64,000 bases of DNA from Helichrysum umbraculigerum (lineage: Eukaryota > Streptophyta > Magnoliopsida > Asterales > Asteraceae): NCBI GenBank assembly GCA_949592205.1, contig CATIUR010000003.1:83849001-83913000 (forward strand). Direction: 5' to 3'. Of the stretch, positions 22,014-31,403 are shown one piece after another (position 1 is the stretch's first letter; every line of letters starts with the position of its first letter). The notes below the pieces were generated by a model. It had not been told where the DNA came from and searched no databases. It worked only from the letters and a program-made list of their open reading frames with translations. A program made the translations under genes and the position numbers.

Positions 22014-23322
22014 GTTACACTGATGTACCCCCTCCATTGAATTCAAATTACACTAAAACTCCTGTAGACATTGAGATTACTGAAGCAAATCCTGAGACTA
22101 AAGTAACTAATAAGTCTGAACAGTCAGAGGCACTAAGAGTGTTATTATGAATACTTCATCTGATAATAGTAAGAAGATTCCTTTCACTAAAGTACAGTTT
22201 GTATCAAATGGAATGATGAATGATACTAAGACAGATGATGCGATTAATAAGGAACATAATAGTGATCCTTTAGTGCCTAAGACTCAGACTGAGAATGCAA
22301 AAGTTGGTAAGTCACGAAATAGATGTCTTGCTTCAAATGTCACCAAAAGGGGCATGTGGCTTCTTGTTGTCCTAACAAGAAGTTGGAAGCATCACATAAG
22401 TTAGTGTATAATGAGAAGACACTGATCAACTCTAGTTCAATTGTAGACAGGTTAGGTACCAAATCGGGATTAGGTAGCAAACCTGTAAACATTCTGAAGA
22501 GAGATGGTACTCATAGTGTCTCCCCACCTAAACCTAAAAGGTCTTATACTCAAATGACAATACTTTCAATAAGCCTAGAGATAAGACACCTTCGAGGTTT
22601 AGGACTCCCAGTAGAAACCATAGTCAGTTTGAAAGTGGTTCTACTTCACGTGCACATGGAGCTAGTTATGTGCCTAGGAGGTTTTCTGCTTACTCTCCTC
22701 ATAGGCATAAGACTTCTAATCATCAACAAACTCAAACTCCTTTGAAAGTTACCAAGACTCCCGATGGGAATAGTTATGGTTACTTTAAAGAAGTTCAGAT
22801 TGTGGATGATAAGGGACAGACCAAGACCGTAATGGCTTGGGTCCCTCTTGAAAACTAATTGTGTACAAACTTGTCATATGCAGAAGCAGACTGTGAACAA
22901 GGATAGCTGGTGGTATGTAGACAGTAGATGCTCGAGACACATGACAGGAGAAAGAAGTCTACTGAGAGACATCACTAGAGGAATGAAGCAGAGAGTGAAC
23001 TTTGCTGGAGATAAAGGAGGAGTTATTACTGGGAAAGGAAAAGTTTCAAATGGAACTTTGACTCTAGAGGATGTGAATTATGTTGAAGAACTAACTCACA
23101 ACCTAGTGAGTGTTTCCCAAGTCTGTGATAAAGGTCATCCAGTTCATTTTAATGAAAAGGAGGCTTTAGTCCTGAAGCCGGGTTTTATAATTCCCGAGAA
23201 ATGGATATTGATGAGGGCACCAAGGAAGAAGGACATCTATGCTATAAACATGGGTGTTTCTAACTCTTCAATGTTATCTACATACTTATTATCCAAGGGT
23301 TCTGAAGCAGACGCATTATTAT
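22014..23322 (+). pseudogene. Copia-A end of Gag and start of protease-integrase region, broken
   Basis: Directly after the Ath-1 target duplication the Gag frame resumes, showing that Ath-1 split one ORF. A second CCHC knuckle (CFKCHQKGHVASCC, near 22330) sits in a different frame from the preceding Gag stretch, so there is at least one frameshift between 22147 and 22323 and another before 22848. From 22848 the frame reads WWYVDSRCSRHMTG, the copia protease-proximal motif; the usual active-site glycine in DSG is arginine here. The segment ends at 23322, where Tekay-1 is inserted, and continues at 33922. Confidence 0.88.
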
Positions 23323-23694
23323 TGTAACACCCCCAAATTTGATGATTTGCGGAAGCTTGATTTGGGTGTTACTAATCAATAACAAAGCACAAAGATAAAT
23401 AGCAAACGACTCTATATGCGTCGTTTTGACAAAATATATTGATAACTGAAATGTTTACAATGTTTAAAGCTTTACATAGCTCGAGTTAAATAAAATGAGA
23501 TTTCAGTACATAAGTACTTATACAAAATATACTAATGCAAGAAAATCTCAATCGTCTGTATGCTGACTCGAGCTAAATCCTGAAGCAGAAACATCCTACT
23601 GCTGGGTACCTGCGATATATGCTAAAAGGTCAGCTATAAAGCTGGTGAGCTCACAGGTTTAAAATCAAGTAATATCGTATGAACCGCAAGATTT

Positions 23695-23770
23695 AAATAA
23701 TGAATTGCATCCAGCAATTAAATAATGAATTGCATCCAGCAATTAAATAATGAATTGCATCCAGCAATTT
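23695..23770. repeat. Three 25-bp tandem repeats in Tekay-1 LTR
   Basis: Unit AATAATGAATTGCATCCAGC plus AATTA, three times head to tail. The same block is at 31776-31851 in the other LTR. Confidence 0.92.
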
Positions 23771-24137
23771 AATGATAATCATCGTGTATACAGCCATGAG
23801 CACATAGTTGAGCTTAACTCGAGGGCCGGGTCCCCTATAGAGAATTCCGGGCGAGGTGCCTCCACGAATGCCTAATCCACATTCCTCTTCCCAAATATTA
23901 GTACGTTCGTTTACCCGGTTAGTGCTTGCTAACCCGAACGAGGAGGGTCAATCCTATATGGTACCATATACTAATATTCACGCTACAACGTATTAACAAC
24001 TATGTTGACGGAGGACTTCAAATGATTAGTTTCGAAAAACTCATGTAGTATATGAAAAGTTGGTACTTGCGTTCACGTGTTAAAAGTTTGAGCAGTATAT
24101 CACACCCCTGAGTAAAACAGTAAAAGAGGGGCTATGA

Positions 24138-24151
24138 GACTCACCTGAGTC
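24138..24151 (-). promoter_or_regulatory. Conserved palindrome and splice-donor-like site in Tekay-1 LTR
   Basis: GACTCACCTGAGTC; on the sense (minus) strand it reads GACTCAG then GTGAGTC, a perfect AG|GTGAGT donor. Copies at 32219-32232, and in the unrelated-length TRG-1 LTRs at 42621-42634 and 46873-46886, always in sense orientation. Confidence 0.6.
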
Positions 24152-24467
24152 TGTAAGCGTTTAAACAAACGTAAGTTGATTAGCCGAAATGAAGTCCAAA
24201 GACTTGTAACCTGAGGGTGTCCACGACACGCGATGGTTATAAATATGATTGGGTATCTCAAAAGATCACCCCAGTAGTTGTTCATCCAACTATAATGTCC
24301 AAATCTCCACTATTTGGTTGATAAGTTTAAGTATTTGAAAAGTGTACAGCCCGTTGGTGACGGATTTGTAATAATAATCTCAACTATTATTATTTTGATT
24401 TCGTGGCGTCTTACTTGAAAAATGTGTTTTGATTGTGTTTTAGAAGCCGTTACGGAATCTAAGTACG

Positions 24468-24524
24468 GGGGTCCGGGGGCAGCGCCCCTGGTAGCGGGGT
24501 CCAAGGGGCAGAGCCCCTGGCTGG
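24468..24524. repeat. GC-rich 28-bp repeat pair forming two hairpins in Tekay-1 LTR
   Basis: Two units of GGGGTCC..GGGGC..GCCCCTGG, 28 bp apart. Each folds: GGGGC-AGC-GCCCC (24476-24488) and AGGGGC-AGA-GCCCCT (24504-24518). They stand out from the AT-rich surroundings. Second copy at 32549-32605. Confidence 0.85.
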
Positions 24525-24677
24525 GGTCGAGCTGCCAGGTCAGCTTGGAAAATTTTTATTTCTACTATATTGCTTTGACGAAAAAAACGCATCTGGATCT
24601 GAATTTGGGTAAAATCGAGTGATAAATTTCGAGTCTCGACACTTAGTAAAAATCTGTGTTTTTGAGGTTCTGGTTTG

Positions 24678-24985
24678 TGCGACGTTGGGTGCGACGTCGC
24701 AGGTAGGACTGCGACGTTGAGTATGACGTCGCTAAAGGCGACGTTTCGCAATTTAATGCGACGTAGGGTGCTGCGTCGCTAATGCGACGTAGGTGATTTC
24801 TGCGACGTAGGGGCTTGCGTCGCTAAGTGCGACGTGGCGAGGTATTGGCGACGTTAAGGCTGACGTCGCTATATGCGACGTCGCAATTTAATGCGACGTT
24901 GTGACTGACGTCGCACAATGCGACGTCACGAGGGGTTTTGCGACGTAGAAGCTGACGTCGCATAAATTCTGGGCCAAATGCGACG
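24678..24985. repeat. Array of 24-bp GACGT dyads in Tekay-1 LTR
   Basis: Eighteen GACGT words in about 300 bp. Seven 24-bp imperfect palindromes of the form TGCGACGT-N8-ACGTCGCA start at 24678, 24710, 24757, 24801, 24847, 24892 and 24939, plus a perfect 12-bp palindrome TGCGACGTCGCA at 24874. Several contain TGACGTC, the core bound by plant bZIP (TGA) factors. The second copy is at 32759-33066. Confidence 0.9.
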
Positions 24986-25840
24986 TAGCGGTCTGTTGGC
25001 CGGAAAATGTGTCGAAAACGAGTTTTTCGGTTTCCGTTCGGTCCAAAACTTTTACCCAACCCTTATAGGGACATTATAAGTTGTTACAAACTACTAGAAA
25101 GTGAAAACACTTAAAAACGAGAGATTTCGGGATTTGTCGGAAACTTACAAATTGTCGGATGAGAAATCCGAAAAGATAGGATGATAGATCGTGTCGCGGT
25201 GGTCGTTTTCTTCCAAAGTGATAATGAGATCCAAGGTCGTTTGATGTTGCTATTTGCGATTTTTAGTGAGTTTTGGTGATGAAAGTTTGAGAGAAAAAGA
25301 TGAAGGAGAGAGAGAGGAAAGGAAATAAATGAAAGAAAAGAGGAGGTGGAGGTGGGGTTATCCCCATTTCCAGTTTTTCGCCCCGCGTTCCGTGTGGTGT
25401 TCGTTTGCTCCGTTGTTTAGACGTTAAATAATTATTTTACGTTTTAATTATAAGTTTTAGATTACGAATTTTTACGCGATAGTTTGTTTAATTATTTTAC
25501 TAATCACTTTATTTTGAGTTATAAGTTGTAATTTATTTTATTTGGTTTGCGCGTTTTACGTTTTAAATTATGTAATTCCTGATTGTACGATACGAAATAT
25601 TATAATAATAATATTTTTGACATAAACCGTTATTTAATAAAATTTTGTCACCAACGTCCATATAAAATAGAATCGAAATACATCCGATTTAAATTGCGTA
25701 CGATTTAATCAAATCGCATTTTCGTATATATTCAACAATATATATAATTCGATACATTAATTAGCCTAACAAGGAACTAATTACATGTATTAACATATGA
25801 TTAGGCACTAATTACTAGTCCTAATTTGGCGGGTGTTACA

Positions 25841-25860
25841 TTCTCCCCCGGTTAGAAGAA
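25841..25860 (-). other. Tekay-1 polypurine tract
   Basis: On the minus strand CTAACCGGGGGAGAA abuts the LTR start. It lies 14 bases after the gag-pol stop codon. Confidence 0.85.
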
Positions 25861-25874
25861 TTTCGTCCCGAAAT

Positions 25875-28800
25875 TTAGCTCGAGGTCGTGTTCGATGTAG
25901 AATCAGTGAAAAGTTGAGGATATTTGAGTCGCATTTGGTCTTCCCGTTCCCAGGTGAATTCCGGACCACGCCGCGAATTCCATCTGACCTTGACGATGGG
26001 AATACGACTTTGTTTCAGTTGTTTGACCTCACGGTCCATAATTTCAGCGGGTTCCTCAACGAAATGAAGTTTATCGTCAACACGAATTTCATCTAATGGA
26101 ATAATAAGTGTCTCATCAGACAGACACTTCTTCAAGTTTGAGACATGAAAAGTAGGGTGCACGCTGCTAAGTTCGGATGGCAGCTGCAATCGATAAGCTA
26201 CAGGACCAATCCTTTCGAGGATCTCAAAAGGCCCGATGTATCTGGGATTTAACTTCCCGCGTTTGCCAAAACGGATGACGCCTTTCCAAGGCGATACTTT
26301 TAAGAGAACTCGATCCCCAACTTGGAACTCGAGTGGTTTGCGTCTCACGTCAGCATAACTTTTCTGACGATCACGTGCGGTTTTGAGTCTGTTTTGGATT
26401 TCCACAATTTTCTCAGTGGTGGCGTGAATGAGTTCAGGACCAGTGAGTTGACTATCTCCCACTTCAGTCCAACAGATCGGTGATCGGCACTTACGACCGT
26501 ACAGTGCCTCAAAGGGTGCAGCCTTAATGCTGGCGTGATAACTGTTATTGTACGAAAATTCGCACAACGGTAGATGTTTTTCCCAGTTTGTACCGAAATC
26601 AACTATGCAGGCTCGTAGCATGTCTTCCAGTGTTTGAATGGTTCGTTCACTTTGGCCATCGGTTTGAGGATGATACGCGGTACTCATATCGAGACGGGTA
26701 CCCAAAGCTTTTTGAAGTGATTGCCAAAAGTGAGAGGTGAAACGGGCATCCCTATCGGAGATGATCGAGATTGGAACACCGTGATGAGAAATGATTTCCT
26801 TGATGTAGATTTGTGTGAGGCGTTCCATTTTATCGTTTTCTTTGATTGCCAGAAAATGAGCAGATTTGGTGAGACGATCGACGATCACCCAAATGGTATC
26901 GCAACCGCTCGACGACTTGGGTAGTTTGGTTATGAAATCCATGGCAATTTGTTCCCATTTCCATTCAGGGATTTCAGGTTGCTGGAGTAAACCAGGAGGT
27001 TTCTGATGTTCTGTTTTGACTTTCGAGCAAGTAAGACACTTGCTGACATAAGTGGCGATTTCGGCTTTCATGTTTGGCCACCAATAGAATTCCTTGATGC
27101 CGTGGTACATCTTATCGGATCCGGGATGAATAGAATATTTAGACTTGTGAGCCTTGTCCATCACCAAGTCTCTTAGGTTCCCAAAACTGGGCAACCAGAT
27201 TCGGTTTGAGAAGTACCTAATCCCGTTAGGTTTGATTTCAAATTGTTTGTCAATGCCCCGCAAGGCTTCATTTTTGATGTTTTCAGCTTTCAGGGCTTCG
27301 ATCTGAGCTGTATGAATTTGAATGGTAAGATCGTTATGAATGGTCATACTGAGGGCTCGGACTCGAAGTGGTTTAGGTCGTTCCTTTCGACTGAGGGCAT
27401 CGGCTACAACATTAGCCTTCCCTGGATGGTACTTGATCTCACAATCGTAATCGGTAAGCAACTCGACCCATCGACGTTGCCTCATATTGAGATCCTTCTG
27501 ATTGAAGATATGTTGGAGACTTTTATGATCGGTAAAGATAGTGCACTTAGTGCCGTAGAGGTAATGTCTCCAGATTTTGAGAGCAAAAACGACAGCTCCA
27601 AGTTCGAGATCATGAGTGGTGTAGTTCTTTTCGTGAATTTTTAGCTGTCGTGAGGCATAAGCAATGACCTTGTCTCGTTGCATCAATACGCAACCGAGAC
27701 CTTGGTGAGAAGCATCGCAGTATACCACGAAGTCATCGGTGCCTTCGGGTAGTGATAGAATTGGAGCACTGCAAAGCTTTTGTTTCAGAAGTTGGAACGC
27801 TGACTCTTGTTTATCGGTCCAATCGAACCTTTTGTCCTTCTGAGTCAGTACCGTGAGTGGTTGAGCTATTTTGGAGAAACTTTCGATAAATCGCCGATAA
27901 TACCCAGCAAGACCCAAGAATTGCCGTACTTCAGTTGCAGAGGTGGGTGCTTGCCAGTCTTTGATAGTCTCGATTTTTGATGGGTCAACGTGAATTCCCT
28001 GACTGTCGATCACGTGACCAAGGAATTGAACAGTTTGGATCCAGAACTCACACTTAGAGAATTTTGCATACAGCTCCTCGTGTCTAAGTAGTTCGAGGAT
28101 GGTTTTGAGGTGTTGCGCATGTTCTTGCTCGTTGCGCGAGTAAATGAGTATGTCATCGATAAAAACAATGACAAACTTATCGAGGTAAGGTTTGCACACC
28201 CGGTTCATGAGGTCCATGAATACAGCCGGTGCGTTGGTTAGACCAAAGGGCATCACTTGGAATTCGTAGTGCCCGTAACGAGTTCTGAAAGCAGTTTTTG
28301 GAATATCGGTGTCGCGAACTCGTAACTGATGATAACCTGATCGCAGGTCGATTTTTGAGTAGAAACTTGAACCCTGAAGTTGGTCGAATAGATCATCAAT
28401 GCGAGGAAGTGGATAACGGTTCTTGATGGTCAATTTATTCAACTCTCGATAGTCGATGCACATTCGGAATGAACCGTCCTTCTTTTTGACAAATAAGACC
28501 GGAGCTCCCCAAGGTGAAGAACTCGGTCTAATGAATCCTCGATCCAGCAGTTCCTGTAACTGAGAGGACAACTCCTGAAGTTCGGATGGGGCTAAACGGT
28601 ATGGTGCGCGGGCCACCGGTGCGGCACCCGGCACGAGATCGATTGAGAACTCAACCTGTCTAGACGGAGGTAGACCAGGTAGTTCTTCCGGAAAGACTTC
28701 GGGAAAGTCTCTAACAATCGGCACATCCTCAAGTCGTTTCTCCTCCGACTTCTTCTCGGTGATGTGTGCGAGTATGGCAGGGTAACCCTTTCTCAGAAAT

Positions 28801-30329
28801 TTTCGGGTTTTTAAGCAGGAGATTATATTGAGTCCCGTCCCACCGGTCTCCCCCTGTATGATCAAGGTTCCACCGACGGCGAGTGGGATACGGACGATCT
28901 TATCGTGACAAATGATTTCAGCTCGATGTTTGGACAACCAGTCCATTCCAATTATGACGTCGAAACTTCCGATTTCAATGGGTATAAGGTCGATCGAAAA
29001 GATTTCGTCAGCTAGGTTTAAAGTGCAATTAGGTATCACACTGGTGGTTTCTACAAGTTTTCCATTGGCTAGCTCTACAGTGTACTTAACATCTAAGGCA
29101 ACAGGAGTGATGTCAAATAATGGGCAAAAATCATCGGAGATAAAGCTTCTATCAGCACCAGTATCAAATAGAACAGAAGCAGTTAAGTTGTTGAGGAGGA
29201 ACATACCCGAGACCACATTCGGGTCCTGGCGGGCGTCCCCAGATTTGATGACGAAAGCTCTGCTGCGAGTGTTGTTGTTGTTGTTGTTGTTGTTGCGGTT
29301 GTTGTTGTTGTTGTTCTTCAGTTTTGGGCACGAGTCCCTGAAATGCCCAGGTTTCCCACACTCAAAGCATACTTTGGGTGGTCTGGTGTTGTTGTTGGAA
29401 TTGTAGTTGGCGGGAGAGCGACAGTCTTTGGTGAGGTGGCCGTACCTCTTGCAGTTGTTGCAAAAGGGACCACAAGAACCCTCATGGTGACGGCTGCACT
29501 TGGGACAATATGGTTTGCTCCCAGTGTAACCCCGGATGATATCAGTGGTGGTGTTGTAGGCTTTGATGGTGTCAGGTTTCTTGTTTTGTTGGTTGGAGTG
29601 GTTGTTGTGGTAGTCCGACCACTTGCGTTTGTTGTTTTGGGATGATGAAGTGGGTTGTTCAGAATCTTGGCTCATAGACATCAGGTCTTGGGCCAATGAG
29701 ATTGCACCGTCAATGGTGGTTGGTTTGGAAGAGATGACGTGTCCCCGAACAAAATCAGGGAGACCAAGGGCGTACTTCCTGATTTTATCAGGTTCAGTGC
29801 TTACCATAGCTGGGCGGAGGGCAGCTAGTTGTTGAAACCTGGTGGTATAACCATCGATGTCACCACCCTGAACCTTCAAGTTCCAGAACTCCTCATCTAG
29901 CTTTTGGAGTTTGGCGATAGAGCAGTATTTAGCAGTGAGTTTGGCTTTCAATTCCTCCCAAGTGATTTGGTAGGCAATGTCAGCACCCACTGATTGGGTA
30001 TATGAATTCCACCAAGAGTGGGCATCATCTTCAAGAGAGCAGGTGGCGAAGTTTACTTTGTCGTTCTCCGCGCATTTGCTGACACGGAAAACAGTTTCCA
30101 TTTTCTCGAACCATCTGATTAGTCCGATGGCTCCTTCAGAACCATTGAAACTCGAGGGTTTGCAGCTCTGAAAGTCCTTGTAAGAACAAGGTTTGGTGGT
30201 AGAGGTTCCAGCGGTATCGCTGTTTCTTGTGGAGTTTGGTGGGGTATTCCGAGCTAAGGCTTCAGTAACAGCCTGGGTTATGAGTGACGTGATCTGAGCA
30301 TCTGTGTAAGGTCGTGTCTTTGGCGGCAT
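25875..30329 (-). CDS. Tekay-1 Gag-Pol polyprotein, 1484 aa, intact
   Basis: One uninterrupted ORF from ATG at 30327-30329. Order: Gag capsid region (residues about 50-230), two zinc knuckles (CNNCKRYGHLTKDC near 290 and CFECGKPGHFRDSC near 320), an Asn-rich linker (AAC repeats, near 340-355), aspartic protease (LFDTGADRSF, near 388), RT with CIDYRELN near 626 and FIDD near 723, RNase H (YCDASHQGLG region), integrase with HHCC finger near 1070-1105 and D, D, E near 1131, 1191 and 1227, and a C-terminal chromodomain-like segment (VRWNSRRGPEFTWERED, near 1450-1466). All catalytic motifs I can check are present. The order PR-RT-RH-INT plus the chromodomain marks a Tekay/Del-like chromovirus. It supplies particle, copying and integration functions. 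Confidence 0.97.
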   Translation of the reverse strand: MPPKTRPYTDAQITSLITQAVTEALARNTPPNSTRNSDTAGTSTTKPCSYKDFQSCKPSSFNGSEGAIGLIRWFEKMETVFRVSKCAENDKVNFATCSLEDDAHSWWNSYTQSVGADIAYQITWEELKAKLTAKYCSIAKLQKLDEEFWNLKVQGGDIDGYTTRFQQLAALRPAMVSTEPDKIRKYALGLPDFVRGHVISSKPTTIDGAISLAQDLMSMSQDSEQPTSSSQNNKRKWSDYHNNHSNQQNKKPDTIKAYNTTTDIIRGYTGSKPYCPKCSRHHEGSCGPFCNNCKRYGHLTKDCRSPANYNSNNNTRPPKVCFECGKPGHFRDSCPKLKNNNNNNRNNNNNNNNTRSRAFVIKSGDARQDPNVVSGMFLLNNLTASVLFDTGADRSFISDDFCPLFDITPVALDVKYTVELANGKLVETTSVIPNCTLNLADEIFSIDLIPIEIGSFDVIIGMDWLSKHRAEIICHDKIVRIPLAVGGTLIIQGETGGTGLNIISCLKTRKFLRKGYPAILAHITEKKSEEKRLEDVPIVRDFPEVFPEELPGLPPSRQVEFSIDLVPGAAPVARAPYRLAPSELQELSSQLQELLDRGFIRPSSSPWGAPVLFVKKKDGSFRMCIDYRELNKLTIKNRYPLPRIDDLFDQLQGSSFYSKIDLRSGYHQLRVRDTDIPKTAFRTRYGHYEFQVMPFGLTNAPAVFMDLMNRVCKPYLDKFVIVFIDDILIYSRNEQEHAQHLKTILELLRHEELYAKFSKCEFWIQTVQFLGHVIDSQGIHVDPSKIETIKDWQAPTSATEVRQFLGLAGYYRRFIESFSKIAQPLTVLTQKDKRFDWTDKQESAFQLLKQKLCSAPILSLPEGTDDFVVYCDASHQGLGCVLMQRDKVIAYASRQLKIHEKNYTTHDLELGAVVFALKIWRHYLYGTKCTIFTDHKSLQHIFNQKDLNMRQRRWVELLTDYDCEIKYHPGKANVVADALSRKERPKPLRVRALSMTIHNDLTIQIHTAQIEALKAENIKNEALRGIDKQFEIKPNGIRYFSNRIWLPSFGNLRDLVMDKAHKSKYSIHPGSDKMYHGIKEFYWWPNMKAEIATYVSKCLTCSKVKTEHQKPPGLLQQPEIPEWKWEQIAMDFITKLPKSSSGCDTIWVIVDRLTKSAHFLAIKENDKMERLTQIYIKEIISHHGVPISIISDRDARFTSHFWQSLQKALGTRLDMSTAYHPQTDGQSERTIQTLEDMLRACIVDFGTNWEKHLPLCEFSYNNSYHASIKAAPFEALYGRKCRSPICWTEVGDSQLTGPELIHATTEKIVEIQNRLKTARDRQKSYADVRRKPLEFQVGDRVLLKVSPWKGVIRFGKRGKLNPRYIGPFEILERIGPVAYRLQLPSELSSVHPTFHVSNLKKCLSDETLIIPLDEIRVDDKLHFVEEPAEIMDREVKQLKQSRIPIVKVRWNSRRGPEFTWEREDQMRLKYPQLFTDSTSNTTSS
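29271..29316. repeat. GTT/AAC trinucleotide run inside Tekay-1 gag
   Basis: A GTTGTT.. run that codes for the Asn-rich linker after the second zinc knuckle. In-frame triplet slippage would change linker length without breaking the ORF. Confidence 0.85.
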
Positions 30330-30589
30330 GATTCTTCAATAAAAGAAATGAAGATACATGAGATTTTGCAAGAAAGTTGTATTTATCTCAGATGTGCATG
30401 TATAAAAGTAGTAATACATAACATCAACAGGAATAATGGCAATTAATATGAGTCGAAAACAGCAAGGAATATTTAATAGATAGTACGAGTTCAAAGGTTA
30501 CATCCTACAGATGTATTACAAAAGATGTCGGGAATTGTTACATCCGACAGAATTATAGAGTAGATTACAAGGCAAAGACTACACTAGTC
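30330..30589 (-). other. Tekay-1 spacer between upstream ORF and gag
   Basis: About 260 bp of AT-rich leader without an ORF. GGTTACATCC-like words (TTACATCC) occur twice near 30498 and 30539. Confidence 0.6.
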
Positions 30590-31075
30590 TTAACGTAGAT
30601 TAATTTGTTCCATCATCGTGACAAGACGGTCCACAGTGTTTGCAAGCCTGCTAGCTTGTCGGGCGTTGTCTTCTGCTAGTGCAAGTCGTTGTGTTAGTCC
30701 ACGCGCATATTCTTCTGCCTCAAGTGAGCGTTGCACACATTCATCCATCCTTTGTTGCAGAAGGGCATTTTCCACCCTTATTTCTATTATTTGGTTGCGA
30801 AGGACATCCATGTTGTTGTTAGTGGTTTCAAGATCGTCGGAGACTTGTTCTATGCGTTCAAGGGATGTAAGTCTCCAGTTTTCGTTGGTTTCCTGCAACA
30901 CGACATCCATGGTACGAAGTCGTTGCTCGTGTTGATTCACCCTAGCGGCTAAAGCCGGCAAGGTGGAGTGAGTGGGGTACGGGCCAGCTCGAGGCAACCT
31001 GGAGTTCCTCCTTGCTACCCTTGGGTTCTGCGACCCGGATTGAGAACGAGATGAATTTGATGGAATGTTTGCCAT
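30590..31075 (-). CDS. Tekay-1 upstream ORF, coiled-coil protein of 161 aa
   Basis: Lies between the primer site and gag, in the same sense as gag-pol, with 260 bp between them. ATG at 31073-31075. The first 45 residues are Ser/Arg/Asn-rich and basic; the rest is a long predicted coiled coil with regular Leu/Ile/Val spacing (about residues 48-155: VNQHEQRLRTMD; NALLQQRMDECVQ; LTQRLALAEDNA). No zinc knuckle or enzyme motif. It is intact in an element with no other damage, so it may be functional. It could be expressed from the genomic RNA before gag or from spliced RNA; its role is unknown to me. Confidence 0.6.
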   Translation of the reverse strand: MANIPSNSSRSQSGSQNPRVARRNSRLPRAGPYPTHSTLPALAARVNQHEQRLRTMDVVLQETNENWRLTSLERIEQVSDDLETTNNNMDVLRNQIIEIRVENALLQQRMDECVQRSLEAEEYARGLTQRLALAEDNARQASRLANTVDRLVTMMEQINLR

Positions 31076-31379
31076 TTCTGAGACAAAGCGTTAGTAAGAT
31101 TGAGGCCTATATTCATATAGCTCCTATATAATATAGCCTATTGAGTGTCTAGCATAAACATGTTTAAGTCTCGGTTCTCTCGAGGTCAGAGTCTTCTATT
31201 GTATCCTGTTCAGCCATAACTACTTTCAGATCTTACATCATCTTTGCTTAATTGTACATAGTTGATCAGGCTATGTTAAATTAAACTTGTATGATGTAAT
31301 CACTGAACCAGTTATACCTAATAAGGAATACCGCCTAATGGTCATAGTCTAGGTCCACTAAATGCAACCTAGTTCACTA

Positions 31380-31403
31380 TAACCTTAGGCTCTGATACCA
31401 ATC
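31380..31403 (-). other. Tekay-1 primer-binding site, tRNA-iMet type
   Basis: On the minus strand, just after the 5' LTR, GATTGGTATCAGAGCCTAAG. TGGTATCAGAGC is the usual complement of the plant initiator tRNA-Met 3' end. Confidence 0.92.

Larger units (their letters stand above)
23323..25840 (-). repeat. Tekay-1 3' LTR
   Basis: Lies left because the element reads on the minus strand. Contains, from left, three 25-bp repeats (23695-23770), a conserved palindrome (24138-24151), two GC-rich hairpins (24468-24520), the GACGT dyad array (24678-24985) and a GA-rich tract (25290-25345). Confidence 0.97.

Noticed and set aside
24468..24524. Organelle DNA insertion
   Set aside because: The GC-rich stretch is short, repeated in both LTRs and flanked by normal LTR sequence.
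24310..24751. Protein-coding ORFs in the Tekay-1 LTRs (24310-24751, 24823-25059 and the copies near 32391-33140)
   Set aside because: They run through the GC-rich hairpins and the GACGT array, exist on both strands, and their identity between LTRs only reflects duplication of the LTR.
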